Part shown: one piece after another, positions 1 through 9,010 of the stretch
Numbering within the stretch: the first letter of the stretch is position 1
Layout: each line of letters starts with the position of its first letter
Assembly (NCBI GenBank): GCA_021324445.1
Contig: JAJPJC010000263.1
Location: 1 to 42,240 of the forward strand
Source of the DNA: Isosphaeraceae bacterium
Lineage (GTDB): Bacteria > Planctomycetota > Planctomycetia > Isosphaerales > Isosphaeraceae
Direction of reading: 5' to 3'
DNA: 42,240 nt
Notes under the pieces: model-generated
What the model was told of the DNA's origin: nothing
Database searches by the model: none
The model's input: the letters and a program-made list of their open reading frames with translations, nothing else
Made by a program: the position numbers and the translations under genes

Positions 1-449
1 TCGGCGTTGGGATCCGTGCTGTAGATATTCACGTACATCAGCATGCTGGGCACGACCTGGCTGACGAGGATCCCCTCGCGCACCACCAGGGGCGGGAGCT
101 GGAACAGGACGATATTCACCCGGTTTTGCACGTTCACGACATTGATGTTCGGGTCCGTGCCCGGCTCGAAGTAGATGATGATCGCCGCCTCGCCGGCGCT
201 GGTTGCGGAGGAGGTAATGAAGCGCATGTTCTGAACGCCGTTGATGGATTGCTCCAGCGGGATCAGAACCGATTCGACCAGGACATTGGCGCTGGCGCCG
301 GGATAAGAAATGGAGACCATGACGGTCGGCGGCGCGATGTCGGGGAACTGGGCGATCGGAAGGGTCTTGATTCCCAGCACCCCCAGGAACAAGAGGATGA
401 TCGAGATGACGATCGCGAGTGCCGGCCGATGGAGGATTTTCGTGAACAT
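1..449 (-). CDS. RND efflux permease, N-terminal part (runs off left edge)
   Basis: This is the first 149 residues of a resistance-nodulation-division inner-membrane transporter of the HAE1/AcrB type; the frame is open to the window edge. Such permeases use the proton gradient to export drugs or other compounds through a periplasmic adaptor and an outer-membrane channel. The start MFTKILHRPALAIVISIIL is the family's short cytoplasmic segment followed by TM1. Next come the typical porter-domain strings IAPPTVMVSISYPGANANV and VNVQNRV. The gene lies 53 bases downstream of its membrane fusion protein on the same strand, so the two are probably co-transcribed. The substrate cannot be read from this part. 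Family assignment is firm; function beyond efflux is not. Confidence 0.9.
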   Translation of the reverse strand, partial: MFTKILHRPALAIVISIILLFLGVLGIKTLPIAQFPDIAPPTVMVSISYPGASANVLVESVLIPLEQSINGVQNMRFITSSATSAGEAAIIIYFEPGTDPNINVVNVQNRVNIVLFQLPPLVVREGILVSQVVPSMLMYVNIYSTDPNA

Positions 450-502
450 GGTTCGGGACCAACCTCCTCATGTTCGTTGTCGAGAATGACGGTGAGGGGC
501 GG

Positions 503-1756
503 CTATTCCGCGTGGAATTTTTGGTTCTTAAGGGCCTCTTCCGGCTGAAGAAACTCGTATTCCACCTTTCGGCCTACCTCAACCTCCCGAACCCCTTCGA
601 GAACGATCTTGTCGTTCACGCCAAGTCCGCTATTGATGACAAAAATGTCATCCAGTTCGTGCTTGATGGTGATCAGCTTCTGATGCGCCACGTCATCCTC
701 GCCGACGACCTTAACGTATCGCTTGTCGAGCAGCTCGAACGTCGCCCGCTGCGGGATGACGAGAGCGTTCTTGAGCGGTCGGTGGATCAGGATGGTGCCG
801 GTCTGACCGTGACGCAGCACGCGGTCCGGGTTGGGGAAATCCGCCCGGAACGCGATGTTCCCATTCTCGTTGTTGAATTGGCCCTCGATCGTACCAATCT
901 TGCCGGGTTGCGGGAAAATGGTGCCGTCCGCCAGTTTGAGTTCGATCTTGTCCTCCTCCTCATGCTGCTTCCGGTTGGCCATGTATTCGAGGTATTGTTT
1001 CTCGGGTACGTTGAAATAGACCCACATCACGCTGTTGTCGGACAAGGTCGTGAGGATGTCCCCTTCTTTGATCAGGCTGCCGAGCTGCTCGCGCTGGCGG
1101 TCGACGATGCCGTCGAAAGGTGCTGTGACGTCGGTAAACTTCAATTCGGCCTCCGCCTGTTTCACCTTGGCCTGGGCCTCCGCCAGTTTGGCCTGGAACA
1201 GGAGCACCTCGTTTTGAGAGACGATCGCCATTTTTTGGTTCTTAAACAGGCTCTCGGTGTTATTCAGCTCCCGTAGGGCGAGGAGGGCCTTGGCCTTCTC
1301 GGCTTCGTACTTTGCCTCGTAAAGAATTGGTAGGATCTTGAACAGCGACTGGCCCTCCTTCACCGCCTGGCCCTCCGTCATTGAGATCTGCTGGAGATAC
1401 CCGGTGTCCAGGGCGCGGACTTCGATGTGCTTCCGCGAGTGGATCTGGCAGACGTAGGGCTGGGTGATGACGACGTCCATGGCCTTGGGGCTGGTGACCA
1501 CGACTTTACGCGGTTCCTCGTGGGTCTCCTCCTGGTGCTTGAGAAAATACGACTCAAGCCGGCCGACAAGGGACTCTTTCATCCGCTTGGCGCGCGCGCC
1601 AATGTCATCAAGATAGGCGGAGATTCTTGGCGTGTTGAGCGGCGGAGGGAGATCGACCCCCATCTTCGCCAACCCCAGGACGCCGCCACCTGCAAGCGCG
1701 ACGAGCAACATCAGGACTGTGACGAGTCGCCGCACGATAAAGACGATGGGATTCAT
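503..1756 (-). CDS. RND efflux membrane fusion protein (HlyD/AcrA-like adaptor)
   Basis: This is a periplasmic adaptor of 417 residues that should link the RND permease downstream to an outer-membrane factor. One N-terminal membrane anchor (about residues 5-30) is followed by a charged stretch. The lipoyl half-motif lies around VRALDTGYLQQISMTEGQAV, then a coiled-coil hairpin rich in A/E/K (KYEAEKAKALLALRELNN to AEAQAKVKQAEAELKF). The second lipoyl half is VTAPFDGIVDRQREQLGSLI, followed by beta-barrel and membrane-proximal segments. The ATG at 1756 is chosen because AGGAG sits about 10 bases upstream and the hydrophobic anchor begins there. A longer open frame upstream has no family similarity and crosses an insertion-sequence relic. 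The anchor and about 80 residues before the first lipoyl half are longer than in a typical lipoprotein adaptor. Confidence 0.88.
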   Translation of the reverse strand: MNPIVFIVRRLVTVLMLLVALAGGGVLGLAKMGVDLPPPLNTPRISAYLDDIGARAKRMKESLVGRLESYFLKHQEETHEEPRKVVVTSPKAMDVVITQPYVCQIHSRKHIEVRALDTGYLQQISMTEGQAVKEGQSLFKILPILYEAKYEAEKAKALLALRELNNTESLFKNQKMAIVSQNEVLLFQAKLAEAQAKVKQAEAELKFTDVTAPFDGIVDRQREQLGSLIKEGDILTTLSDNSVMWVYFNVPEKQYLEYMANRKQHEEEDKIELKLADGTIFPQPGKIGTIEGQFNNENGNIAFRADFPNPDRVLRHGQTGTILIHRPLKNALVIPQRATFELLDKRYVKVVGEDDVAHQKLITIKHELDDIFVINSGLGVNDKIVLEGVREVEVGRKVEYEFLQPEEALKNQKFHAE

Positions 1757-1813
1757 GGCCCTGACTGCTCCTGGCTGGTTCGCGGCCGGTTGAGATTCAC
1801 GCCCGTCCCGAGC

Positions 1814-2479
1814 TTCTCGCCCCGCACCCTCCGGCGGCTCGTCGACCGGGCCGATCTCCAGCCGCAGCGGACCGGCTCCGGAAGAACCTCCCGGCGGCAT
1901 GGGCGCTTCCAGGACCGGGCCGCGACGGTCCTGTGGTGCCGCGCCACCGCCGGGCGGCCGGCCGAGCGAGGCATCCAGGTCGTGTGCCTCGATGAGATGC
2001 CCACCGAGCCGGGGCGGGAGCGATGCCCGATCCGCCGGGCGATCCCCGGCTCGATCGAGCAGCGGGAGTTCGAGAACACCCGGCATGGGCCAGTCCACAT
2101 TCTGACCTTCCTGATGGTCCACACCGGGCGGACGGAGGCGGCCATCCTGGAGGCCAACGACGCCGAGCACCTCATCTCGGCGCTGGAGGCCTTCCGGCGG
2201 CAGCATCATCGACTTCGAGATGTCTTCCGGGTCTGGGACGGCGGGAGCCCGATCGCCGGCCAGAGGACCCGTTCCTTCGCCGGGTGTAGGGGCTGGTAGC
2301 GTCCCCGGCTGACGCCGGCGCACGCCGGGTGGCTCAATCAGGGGGAGATCCTCAACCACGGCTTCGGGCTCCGTGTGATGGCCTCGTGGCCGGAGGACAA
2401 CCGGTTGTACGCCCACCCCTTCAAGAGGACCTGGAGGAATCAAGAGTGCCGCCGCTGGTTCGCGGAACACGCCCCCTGA
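1814..2479 (+). pseudogene. Decayed IS630-family transposase
   Basis: The reading frame matches the IS630-type DDE transposase of actinobacteria and planctomycetes. It begins in the helix-turn-helix/linker part (SPRTLRRLVDRADLQPQRT). It continues through the first catalytic block (VVCLDEMP), the strand-rich core (EQREFENTRHGPVHILTFL, then VHTGR) and the second block near VFRVWDGGSP. The frame is broken by TAG at 2297-2299, which replaces the Trp of the usual GWWRPR. Just before it the stretch GQRTRSFAGCRGW looks eroded. After the stop the same frame gives RPRLTPAHAGWLNQGEILN. About 20 residues are then missing relative to the family before RLYAHPF and the C-terminal WFAEHAP, which ends at TGA 2477-2479. 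I found no clear terminal inverted repeats, so this is an old relic. Family lengths are from memory. Confidence 0.75.
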
Positions 2480-2722
2480 ATTCCTTGCATGATTGTATGT
2501 CCGGCGGACCCCGGCGGGTCCCCGCGCGGGGGAGATCGGCACGCCTTCCGGGTCGGGACGCCTCTCGACGAGGTCGATCGTGCGGGCACCGGGGCGTCGA
2601 CCGACGACGGGGCGCGGTCCATCGAGGTGATCGCCGGGCCCATCACGGGCCCGCTGGGAACGCTCGGGCATCCCCCCCAATGACCGCGCGCGACGCGGAC
2701 GACGCTGGCCGGGGGGACGGAC

Positions 2723-3088
2723 TCAGCAGCGGAGCGGTCGGGCCGCGAGCGCGACAGCGAAGTCGACCAGTTCGGAGTAAGGCTTGGGACAGGGAGAGGG
2801 GAGTACGTCGAAGGTCCCAGAAGCCGGCGGGGAGGTTACGGTCAGTTCATCCTCGATATCGGCGTCCAACTCGTCCTCGAGATCGGACTGGAGGGAGTCC
2901 GCCTCTTCCATGGATCGGCCGGTGAGCTCAATTTTGAGCATGGCAAAGTTGCGCGGGAGGGACCTGGGAGAGAGGGCTGTATGGGATGCCTTGGCGGGCC
3001 GGATCGGTGAAGACATCACCGCTATCAACAGCGCTATGGCCGCCAGGATGCGAATACCATAACTGACGAAGCGACCCGTCATCGTCAT
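2723..3088 (-). CDS. Small exported hypothetical protein
   Basis: This is a predicted protein of 121 residues that I do not recognise. The N-terminus (MTMTGRFVSYGIRILAAIAL to about residue 33) looks like a signal peptide: basic start, a hydrophobic core IRILAAIALLIAVMSS, then a possible AKA-S cleavage site. The mature part has an acidic stretch (DLEDELDADIEDELT) and a Cys/Pro-rich tail. The start could be the ATG at 3088 or the one at 3082; no strong ribosome binding site separates them. It lies alone between the IS630 relic and an 831-base gap. The signal peptide is the main reason to believe it is coding. Confidence 0.5.
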   Translation of the reverse strand: MTMTGRFVSYGIRILAAIALLIAVMSSPIRPAKASHTALSPRSLPRNFAMLKIELTGRSMEEADSLQSDLEDELDADIEDELTVTSPPASGTFDVLPSPCPKPYSELVDFAVALAARPLRC

Positions 3089-3919
3089 TCAGGCCCCGGG
3101 TCCGGTGAAAGGCTACGAATCTCTTGGGATCGCTTAGACGGAAGGGCGAAAAAATTGGAGCCTCGACACCAAACACAATGTAATGCACGACATTTGCTTC
3201 ATCTATCATAGTCCGCGAGAGAGTTGCGTCAAGCGGGTTGTTTCCGAAACAGCGGCGATTTCACCGCTTCTCGACCTGATCGATTCTTCGCCGTTCTCGC
3301 AAGTGATTTCTGAAAAACCAGTTACGTCATCTGCCCTACCCCCTTTCGCCCGTCGGCCGCCAGGCTGAGGATTGACTCCCGGACTCGCGGTGTCAGCCGG
3401 TGCCCGGCCGCGCGGAGCACTCGCCACGGCGCGTCCCTGCACCCAGAGTGCGGCCGGCAGCACCCACTCTCGACGCAAGTGGCATGCTGAAAAGTCACTT
3501 GCGCAATATGGGATTCAGCCTGCGGCCCCGTGCGTTCGGCAACGGGGCCTGGGAACTCTTCGGAAGCTAGAACTGCCTGCCCATCGGCTCCTGGGGCTAC
3601 AGTTCCGGCCTGCCGGACCAGACAGCCAACGCCAAATCCCCTGGTGGCGGCTTCCGCTCTTCTGTCGGAGCGGTGGTCCACCCCGACCAGTGCCGGCCGA
3701 CCGAACCCCGATCTGGGCTTGACGGCTCGCATAATGATAATATGGACCCGAACGGGCCGCCGTGCTGATCGGGATCGGAGCGCCCCCGAATCGGCGGCCT
3801 CGGCAGAGACGATCTGCGGATCTCCGGACTCTTGGGCCTGTCAAGCCCGGTTAATGATACCCGACATCGATCCAAGCATTGGGATCACCACTGACGGCTC
3901 GCACCAAGGATTTCTCAGT
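3089..3919. other. Intergenic stretch without a recognisable gene
   Basis: This 831-base spacer lies between two divergently placed genes. Several frames stay open for 60-140 codons on both strands, as expected at this GC content. None shows a family motif, signal peptide or convincing ribosome binding site. The last part carries the leader of the copper monooxygenase gene, with AAGGA at 3906-3910 before the ATG at 3920. Confidence 0.5.
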
Positions 3920-5857
3920 ATGTGCAAGAAGACCGTTCGGGTCGCGATGGCCCGTGGGCTGGTGCTCGCGGGCCTTTCGCTCGTCCTGACGCAGGGAAGC
4001 GGTGCCGTCTCCGGCGCGGAGATCGCTGGGCTGAAGGAGGCCACGCTTCGGGGACCAGGCGGGACTCGGATCGCCGTGGCGGCGCCGGCCGGCGGGGTTA
4101 CGGTGCTGGTCTTCTACTCGACGGAATGCCCGATCTCAAATGCGTACAGCCCCACGCTGGATGAGCTGATGACGCGGTTCCGGTCCCAGCCGATCAAGTG
4201 GTTGGGGATCTGCGTGGACCCGGACCTGAGCGACGCCGAGGTCCGGACCCACGCCCGCGACTTCAAGCTGAGGTTCCAGGTGGTGCGCGACCGGCACGGC
4301 TCCTTCGCCCGCAAGATCGGCGCGACGATGACGCCCGAGGCGTTCGTGGTCGACGCCGCGGGCCGGATCCGCTACCACGGGCGGATCGACGACCAGTTCG
4401 TCGCCCGGCGGGTCCGCAACGCCAACCCCAACGGCACAGAGCTCCAGGACGCGATCGCGGCGGTGCTGGCCGGGAACGAGGTGGCGGCGCCGCACGTGGC
4501 GGCGGTCGGCTGCCCGATCCCCGAGTTGCCGGCGGTGGTCGGCCATCCGACCTACACGAAAGACGTGGCGCCGATCTTCCAGAAGAACTGCCTGGAATGC
4601 CACCGCCGGGGGCAAGTCGGGCCGTTCGCGCTGGAGACCTACGAGCAAGCCCGCAAACGCGCCGCCGACATCGCCACCGTGGTCGAGGAGCGCGGCATGC
4701 CCCCCTGGAAGGCATCGCCGCACTTCGGGGTCAAGTTCCAGGACGAGCGGCTCCTGTCGGAGAAGGAGATCGCCACGGTGCTCGCCTGGGCGGAATCCGG
4801 CGCGCCGGAAGGGAATCCCGCCGACCTGCCGCCGCCGCCCAGCTTCTCCGAGGAATGGCTGCTGGGCCGGCCCGACCTGGTGGTGGACATCGGCACCGAT
4901 TACGCTGTCCCCGAGAGCGGCGGCGACATCTATCGATGCTTCGTCATCCCCAGCCGGCTGGAGCAGGACGTGTATGTCACGGCGGCCGAGTATCGACCGG
5001 GGAACCGCCGGGTGGTCCACCACATCCTGGCGTATGTCGACACCTCCGGGAAAGCCCGCGAGCGCGACCAGGCCGACCCGGGCCCGGGTTACGCCTGCTT
5101 CGGCGGACCCGGCGAGCCCATCCACGGCGACCTCGGCGGCTGGGCGCCCGGCATCCAGCCCCGCACCCTCCCCGACGGCATCGGCCGGTCGCTGCCGCGC
5201 GGCAGCGACGTGATCGTCCAGGTCCATTACCACCCCAGCGGCAAGCCCGAGCGCGACCGGACCAAGATCGGCCTCCACTTCGCCCGCAAGCCGATCCGCC
5301 AGACTCTACACTGGATCCCCGCCTTCAACCCGGGGATGGAGCTGCCGCCCGGCGAGTCCAATATCGAGATCCAGGCGGCATGGCAGGTCCCGGTCGACCT
5401 CGTCGGTCATGCCGTCACGCCCCACATGCACCTCCTCGGCCGCGACATCCGCATGGCGCTGAAGTTCCCCGACGGCCGCGAGCAAGATCTCATCAAGATC
5501 GACGACTGGGACTTCAACTGGCAGTACTCGTACTTCTTCGAGAAGCCCATCGAGCTCCCCAAGGGGACCGTGGTCAAGGTGGTCGGCCACTACGACAACA
5601 CGGCAGCCAACCCCAGGAATCCCAACAAGCCGCCCAAGCTGGTCAAGTGGGGCGAGGCGACGACGGATGAGATGTGTGTCGGCTTCATCGCCGTGACCAA
5701 GAAGGGGCAGGACCTGACCCGGCCCGGTGAGAAAGACGACGTCATGGAGATCTTCGGCAAGCAGATGGAAGAATACCGGCAAAAGCGGGAGAAGGAAAAA
5801 GCGGAAAAAGGCGGGCGCAGCGGTTCGGAGAATCGGCCGCGTTCCGCCGGAAAATGA
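3920..5857 (+). CDS. Exported redoxin / cytochrome c / copper monooxygenase fusion
   Basis: This is an exported redox protein of 645 residues with three parts. A signal peptide (1-32) is followed by a peroxiredoxin/TlpA-like thioredoxin fold (about 35-190) with a single Cys at 70 in STECPISN and no CXXC. Next is a c-type haem segment with CLECH at 224-228. A copper type II, ascorbate-dependent monooxygenase-like half follows (about 340-590). By analogy with peptidylglycine hydroxylating monooxygenase, His367-His368 and His436/438 would bind the first copper, and His502, His504 and Met585 the second. The tail is a charged, Lys/Glu-rich helix. The ATG at 3920 is preferred over upstream ATGs because AAGGA lies 9 bases before it and the signal peptide begins there. 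The order suggests electron delivery from haem to the copper centre. The substrate is unknown. Confidence 0.88.
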   Translation: MCKKTVRVAMARGLVLAGLSLVLTQGSGAVSGAEIAGLKEATLRGPGGTRIAVAAPAGGVTVLVFYSTECPISNAYSPTLDELMTRFRSQPIKWLGICVDPDLSDAEVRTHARDFKLRFQVVRDRHGSFARKIGATMTPEAFVVDAAGRIRYHGRIDDQFVARRVRNANPNGTELQDAIAAVLAGNEVAAPHVAAVGCPIPELPAVVGHPTYTKDVAPIFQKNCLECHRRGQVGPFALETYEQARKRAADIATVVEERGMPPWKASPHFGVKFQDERLLSEKEIATVLAWAESGAPEGNPADLPPPPSFSEEWLLGRPDLVVDIGTDYAVPESGGDIYRCFVIPSRLEQDVYVTAAEYRPGNRRVVHHILAYVDTSGKARERDQADPGPGYACFGGPGEPIHGDLGGWAPGIQPRTLPDGIGRSLPRGSDVIVQVHYHPSGKPERDRTKIGLHFARKPIRQTLHWIPAFNPGMELPPGESNIEIQAAWQVPVDLVGHAVTPHMHLLGRDIRMALKFPDGREQDLIKIDDWDFNWQYSYFFEKPIELPKGTVVKVVGHYDNTAANPRNPNKPPKLVKWGEATTDEMCVGFIAVTKKGQDLTRPGEKDDVMEIFGKQMEEYRQKREKEKAEKGGRSGSENRPRSAGK

Positions 5858-5902
5858 AGAACCCTGGGCCAACCCGTTGCGGGTCGCCGACGCCGGAGGG
5901 AG

Positions 5903-6721
5903 TCACGACGGTCCGCCGAGCCGCTTGCGCAGGGCCTCGATCTCATGATCGATGAGGATCTTGGCCACCTCGACCCGCATGTGATACAGGGGATCCATGG
6001 TGTTGCGTGCCTGGCCCGCCGGCGCCTGGAAGCGCTCGTACTGGCGATCGAACGGATTGCCCGGACGGCGGACATACTTGACGGTCGGGACGGCCAGGCA
6101 CAGGCCTCGGCAGACGGCGCTGAGCTTCTTGTTGTAGAAGACATCCTCGATCATCCGGAACACATCAATCGCGTACTCGAGCCGCTCGCCCACGCGGCGG
6201 AACAGGTGTGCGTCCGGGAACCCACCCACCAGCTCGTGGCAGCTCCTGCGGACGCACAGGTTGATCACCAGGCTATTGGTGATTCGCCCGATCCAATCGG
6301 GATGGACCGGGTCCGAGAGAGCGACCTGGCTCTTGACGAAGTCCACATGATCATGGGCCCGCAGGATCTTCACGCACTCATGGAGGTGATTCTCGAGGAA
6401 GAGATCGTCACCGTCGAGGAAGAAGAGGAGATCCCCCGCGGCCAGCGCGACGCCCAGGTTGCAGAGGCAGGCTGGGTTGGCGGGCCGGCCGCGCAGGAGG
6501 AGGTGATAGAAGTGGCGGCCGCGGGCATACTCCTCCAGGATCGATCGCGTCCCATCCTCCGAGGCGTCGTCGACGACGATCACTTCAACATCGAGCGCCA
6601 ATCCCTCGGGTTGCCGCTTCAGGTAGGCGATCGCGCCATCCACGCTCTCCAGCGCCTGTCGGACATGATGTGCATGGTTCCAGGTGGCCACGATAACCGA
6701 GATCTTCTCCACGCGTCCCAT
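5903..6721 (-). CDS. Family 2 glycosyltransferase
   Basis: This cytoplasmic glycosyltransferase has 272 residues and a GT-A fold. It would transfer a sugar from a nucleotide-sugar donor to an envelope or exopolysaccharide acceptor. The N-terminal strand KISVIVATWNHAHHV, the VEVIVVDDASEDGT donor-binding loop and the metal-binding LDGDD motif are plain. The C-terminal third (ECVKILRAHDHVDFVKSQ onward) is less typical and probably sets acceptor specificity. There are no membrane segments. Two starts are possible: the ATG at 6721, or the GTG at 6712 (VEKISVIV), which is better spaced from an AGGAG immediately before the ATG. The gene converges with the copper monooxygenase (45-base gap) and is divergent from selB. 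Confidence 0.85.
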   Translation of the reverse strand: MGRVEKISVIVATWNHAHHVRQALESVDGAIAYLKRQPEGLALDVEVIVVDDASEDGTRSILEEYARGRHFYHLLLRGRPANPACLCNLGVALAAGDLLFFLDGDDLFLENHLHECVKILRAHDHVDFVKSQVALSDPVHPDWIGRITNSLVINLCVRRSCHELVGGFPDAHLFRRVGERLEYAIDVFRMIEDVFYNKKLSAVCRGLCLAVPTVKYVRRPGNPFDRQYERFQAPAGQARNTMDPLYHMRVEVAKILIDHEIEALRKRLGGPS

Positions 6722-6926
6722 CTCCTGGTCCAGGCGCTGCCATCCCGAGAATCGCCCTGCGCGAGCGGGGACGAGACCCCTCAGTGGCCGCACGGCAGCC
6801 GGCCGCTCGGGTGATCGAGGCTGCACGATAATGGTCTTATAACGGCCCCGACCGTCGATCTCCATCACCTTGTCGGTCGCGGGCCCGGTTCCGGGGTTGG
6901 GGGCCGGTGGGAGCCCTGGTAGACTA

Positions 6927-7034
6927 GGACCGTAGGGCCGGCTGTGCCGGCTGGACGCCCATGGGATTTCATCCGCAGCGTGCGATCCCCAGCGTCTGAG
7001 CCGATCCCGGCCGGCACAGCCGGCCCTACGGTCC
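6927..7034. repeat. Inverted pair of GTAG hairpin repeats (REP-like)
   Basis: A 24-base sequence at 6927-6950 recurs as its exact reverse complement at 7011-7034. Each unit reads GGACC, then GTAG, then the palindrome GCCGGC-TGT-GCCGGC. A conserved GTAG tetranucleotide 5' of a hairpin is the hallmark of REP elements mobilised by RAYT (TnpA-REP) transposases, and the head-to-head pair resembles a BIME. It fills the spacer between the divergent GT2 and selB genes. No RAYT gene is present in this window, so the link to RAYT is inference from structure. Confidence 0.75.
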
Positions 7035-7051
7035 CTCGGGACGGCGATGCG

Positions 7052-9010
7052 ATGGACGAGGGAGTGCGCGACTTCGTAGTCGGGACAGCCGGCCACATCG
7101 ATCACGGCAAGACCGCGCTGGTCCGCGCCTTGACGGGGGTGGACACCGATCGGCTGCCTGCCGAGAAGCAGCGCGGGATCACGATCGACCTCGGTTTCGC
7201 GGCGATGGAGGTGGGCGACTACCGGCTGGCGATGGTCGACGTGCCGGGGCACGAGCGGTTCATTCGCAACATGCTGGCGGGCGCCTCGGGGCTGGACCTG
7301 GCCTTGCTGATCGTCGCCGCCGACGATTCGGTGATGCCCCAGACGCGGGAACACCTGGAGATTCTCCGCCTGCTGGGCCTGGCCGGCGGCGTCGTGGTGG
7401 TGACGAAGTGCGACCTGGTCGAGCCGGGGTGGATCGACCTGGTGGAAGAGGAGATTCGCGCCCTGGTGCGCGGCACGTTCCTCGAGGGCGCGGCGATCGT
7501 GCGCACGTCCTCGACCACGGGGCAGGGTCTCGAGGAGCTTCGGCGTGCGCTCGCGTCCCTGTGTGCCTCGGTTGAGCCCAGGAACGACTCCGGGGTCTTC
7601 CGGATGGCGGTCGACCGCAGCTTCACGGTGGCCGGCCATGGGACCGTCGTGACCGGGACGGTCGCCTCGGGGAGTGTCGCCCTGGGTGACGAGCTGGACT
7701 GGCTGCCGGCCGGCCGGCCGGTGCGGGTCCGGGGCTTGCACCGGCACGACCGGCCCGTGCCGCGGATCGGTCGTGGCGCGCGCGCGGCGATCAATCTGGC
7801 GGGTGTGCATCATGCGGAGATCCGCCGCGGCCAGGAGCTGGCGGCGCCCGGCTACCTGGAGCCGACCCGAATCCTGACGGTCGAGATCGTCGGCTCGGAC
7901 CAAGCCGTTCGTCCATTGCACCATCGCGGGCGTTACAAACTGCACCTGGGGACCGCTGAGGTTCCCGCCGTGCTCTCACTCCTGGAGGAGGAAGCCGACG
8001 GTGCCGGTCGGCCCCGGCTCGGTCAGCTCTTCGTGGCCGAGCCCATCGTCGCGGTCCACGGACAACCCTTCGTCCTCCGCGCCGAGAGTCCGCCGGCAAC
8101 CCTGGGAGGCGGCCGGGTGGTGCAGCCGGCGTCGCGGCGCATCCGCCGCCGCGATCGCCTGGCGATCGACCGCATCAGCCGGCTGCGATCGGCTGACGAG
8201 CGGGATCGGCTCCAGGCGGCCCTGGCGTTCCTCGGGCTGGCTCCCTGGACCGAGCGCCGGCTGTCAGCCCTCACCGGGTTGTCCGTCCCCCGGGTGGAAT
8301 CGGCCCTGGCCGCGCTGGCGGCCTCAGGCGCCCTGGTCGAGCTGCCGGTGGGGCCGCGGCGGATGGTCCGGGTGCTGGGCGAGGTTGCGGCCGAGCTGGA
8401 GGATCGGGTGCTCCGGGCCCTGGGCCGGCTGCACGCCGCTCACCCCCGGCAGTCGGCGATCCCCCGGGCTCACCTCGTCGCGGCCCTGCCCGACGTGGCC
8501 AACGACGCCCTGGTCTCGGGCCTGCTCGACCGGCTCAAGGCCCAGGGTCGAATCCTCGCCGAGGCGCGCACCGTGGCGCTGCCGGATCACGAGCCCAAGC
8601 TCAGTCAGGGTGAACGCCGGCTCAAGATCGAGCTGTCCGGAGCGATCCGGTCCGGGGGGATGAGCCCGCCCGACGCGGCCGAGCTGGCGGCCTCGGCCGG
8701 CCCCCGCAGCGCGGTCGTCCCCGAACTGCTGGCCTTGCTCCGCGACGAGCAGCAGATCGTCGAAGTCGCCGCCGGGCTGTTCCTCGACGTCGACGCCGAG
8801 GCCGAGCTGAGGCGGCGCGTCCGGGAACGGCTCGCCGACGGCTCCGCCGTGACCATGGCCGAGCTCCGCGACCTGCTCGGCACCACCCGGAAATACGCCG
8901 TCCCGATTGGCGAATACCTCGACCGCATCGGCCTGACCCGACGCGAGGGGGATGTCCGCAGGCTGGGTCAGATGGCCGCCCCCGGCGCGGAGGCGGCCGG
9001 ACCGGGCTGA
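7052..9010 (+). CDS. selB: Selenocysteine-specific elongation factor SelB
   Basis: This GTPase of 652 residues brings selenocysteinyl-tRNA to the ribosome at UGA codons marked by a SECIS hairpin. The G1 motif [11 protein letters not shown] lies at 11-21, the switch I region contains [12 protein letters not shown]3 is DVPGHE near 63-68, and the G4-type motif is TKCD near 118-121. EF-Tu-like domains 2 and 3 follow ([25 protein letters not shown]). The C-terminal third contains the winged-helix repeats that bind the SECIS element, ending around [20 protein letters not shown]. The start at 7052 gives the standard N-terminus. The frame extends further upstream only into the hairpin repeat. selA, selD and selC are not in the window. 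The organism therefore probably makes selenoproteins, but none was found here. Confidence 0.93.
   Translation: MDEGVRDFVVGTAGHIDHGKTALVRALTGVDTDRLPAEKQRGITIDLGFAAMEVGDYRLAMVDVPGHERFIRNMLAGASGLDLALLIVAADDSVMPQTREHLEILRLLGLAGGVVVVTKCDLVEPGWIDLVEEEIRALVRGTFLEGAAIVRTSSTTGQGLEELRRALASLCASVEPRNDSGVFRMAVDRSFTVAGHGTVVTGTVASGSVALGDELDWLPAGRPVRVRGLHRHDRPVPRIGRGARAAINLAGVHHAEIRRGQELAAPGYLEPTRILTVEIVGSDQAVRPLHHRGRYKLHLGTAEVPAVLSLLEEEADGAGRPRLGQLFVAEPIVAVHGQPFVLRAESPPATLGGGRVVQPASRRIRRRDRLAIDRISRLRSADERDRLQAALAFLGLAPWTERRLSALTGLSVPRVESALAALAASGALVELPVGPRRMVRVLGEVAAELEDRVLRALGRLHAAHPRQSAIPRAHLVAALPDVANDALVSGLLDRLKAQGRILAEARTVALPDHEPKLSQGERRLKIELSGAIRSGGMSPPDAAELAASAGPRSAVVPELLALLRDEQQIVEVAAGLFLDVDAEAELRRRVRERLADGSAVTMAELRDLLGTTRKYAVPIGEYLDRIGLTRREGDVRRLGQMAAPGAEAAGPG

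Noticed and set aside
2489..2683. Short plus-strand frame after the transposase relic
   Set aside because: It has no ribosome binding site, motif or conserved context; it could be debris but cannot be supported.
3322..3732. 136-codon minus-strand frame in the large spacer
   Set aside because: Composition is that of random GC-rich frames and overlapping frames of similar length exist on both strands.
6927..7034. Hairpins before selB as a SECIS or riboswitch
   Set aside because: SECIS elements lie in or after UGA codons of selenoprotein genes, and the sequence fits a REP pair better.
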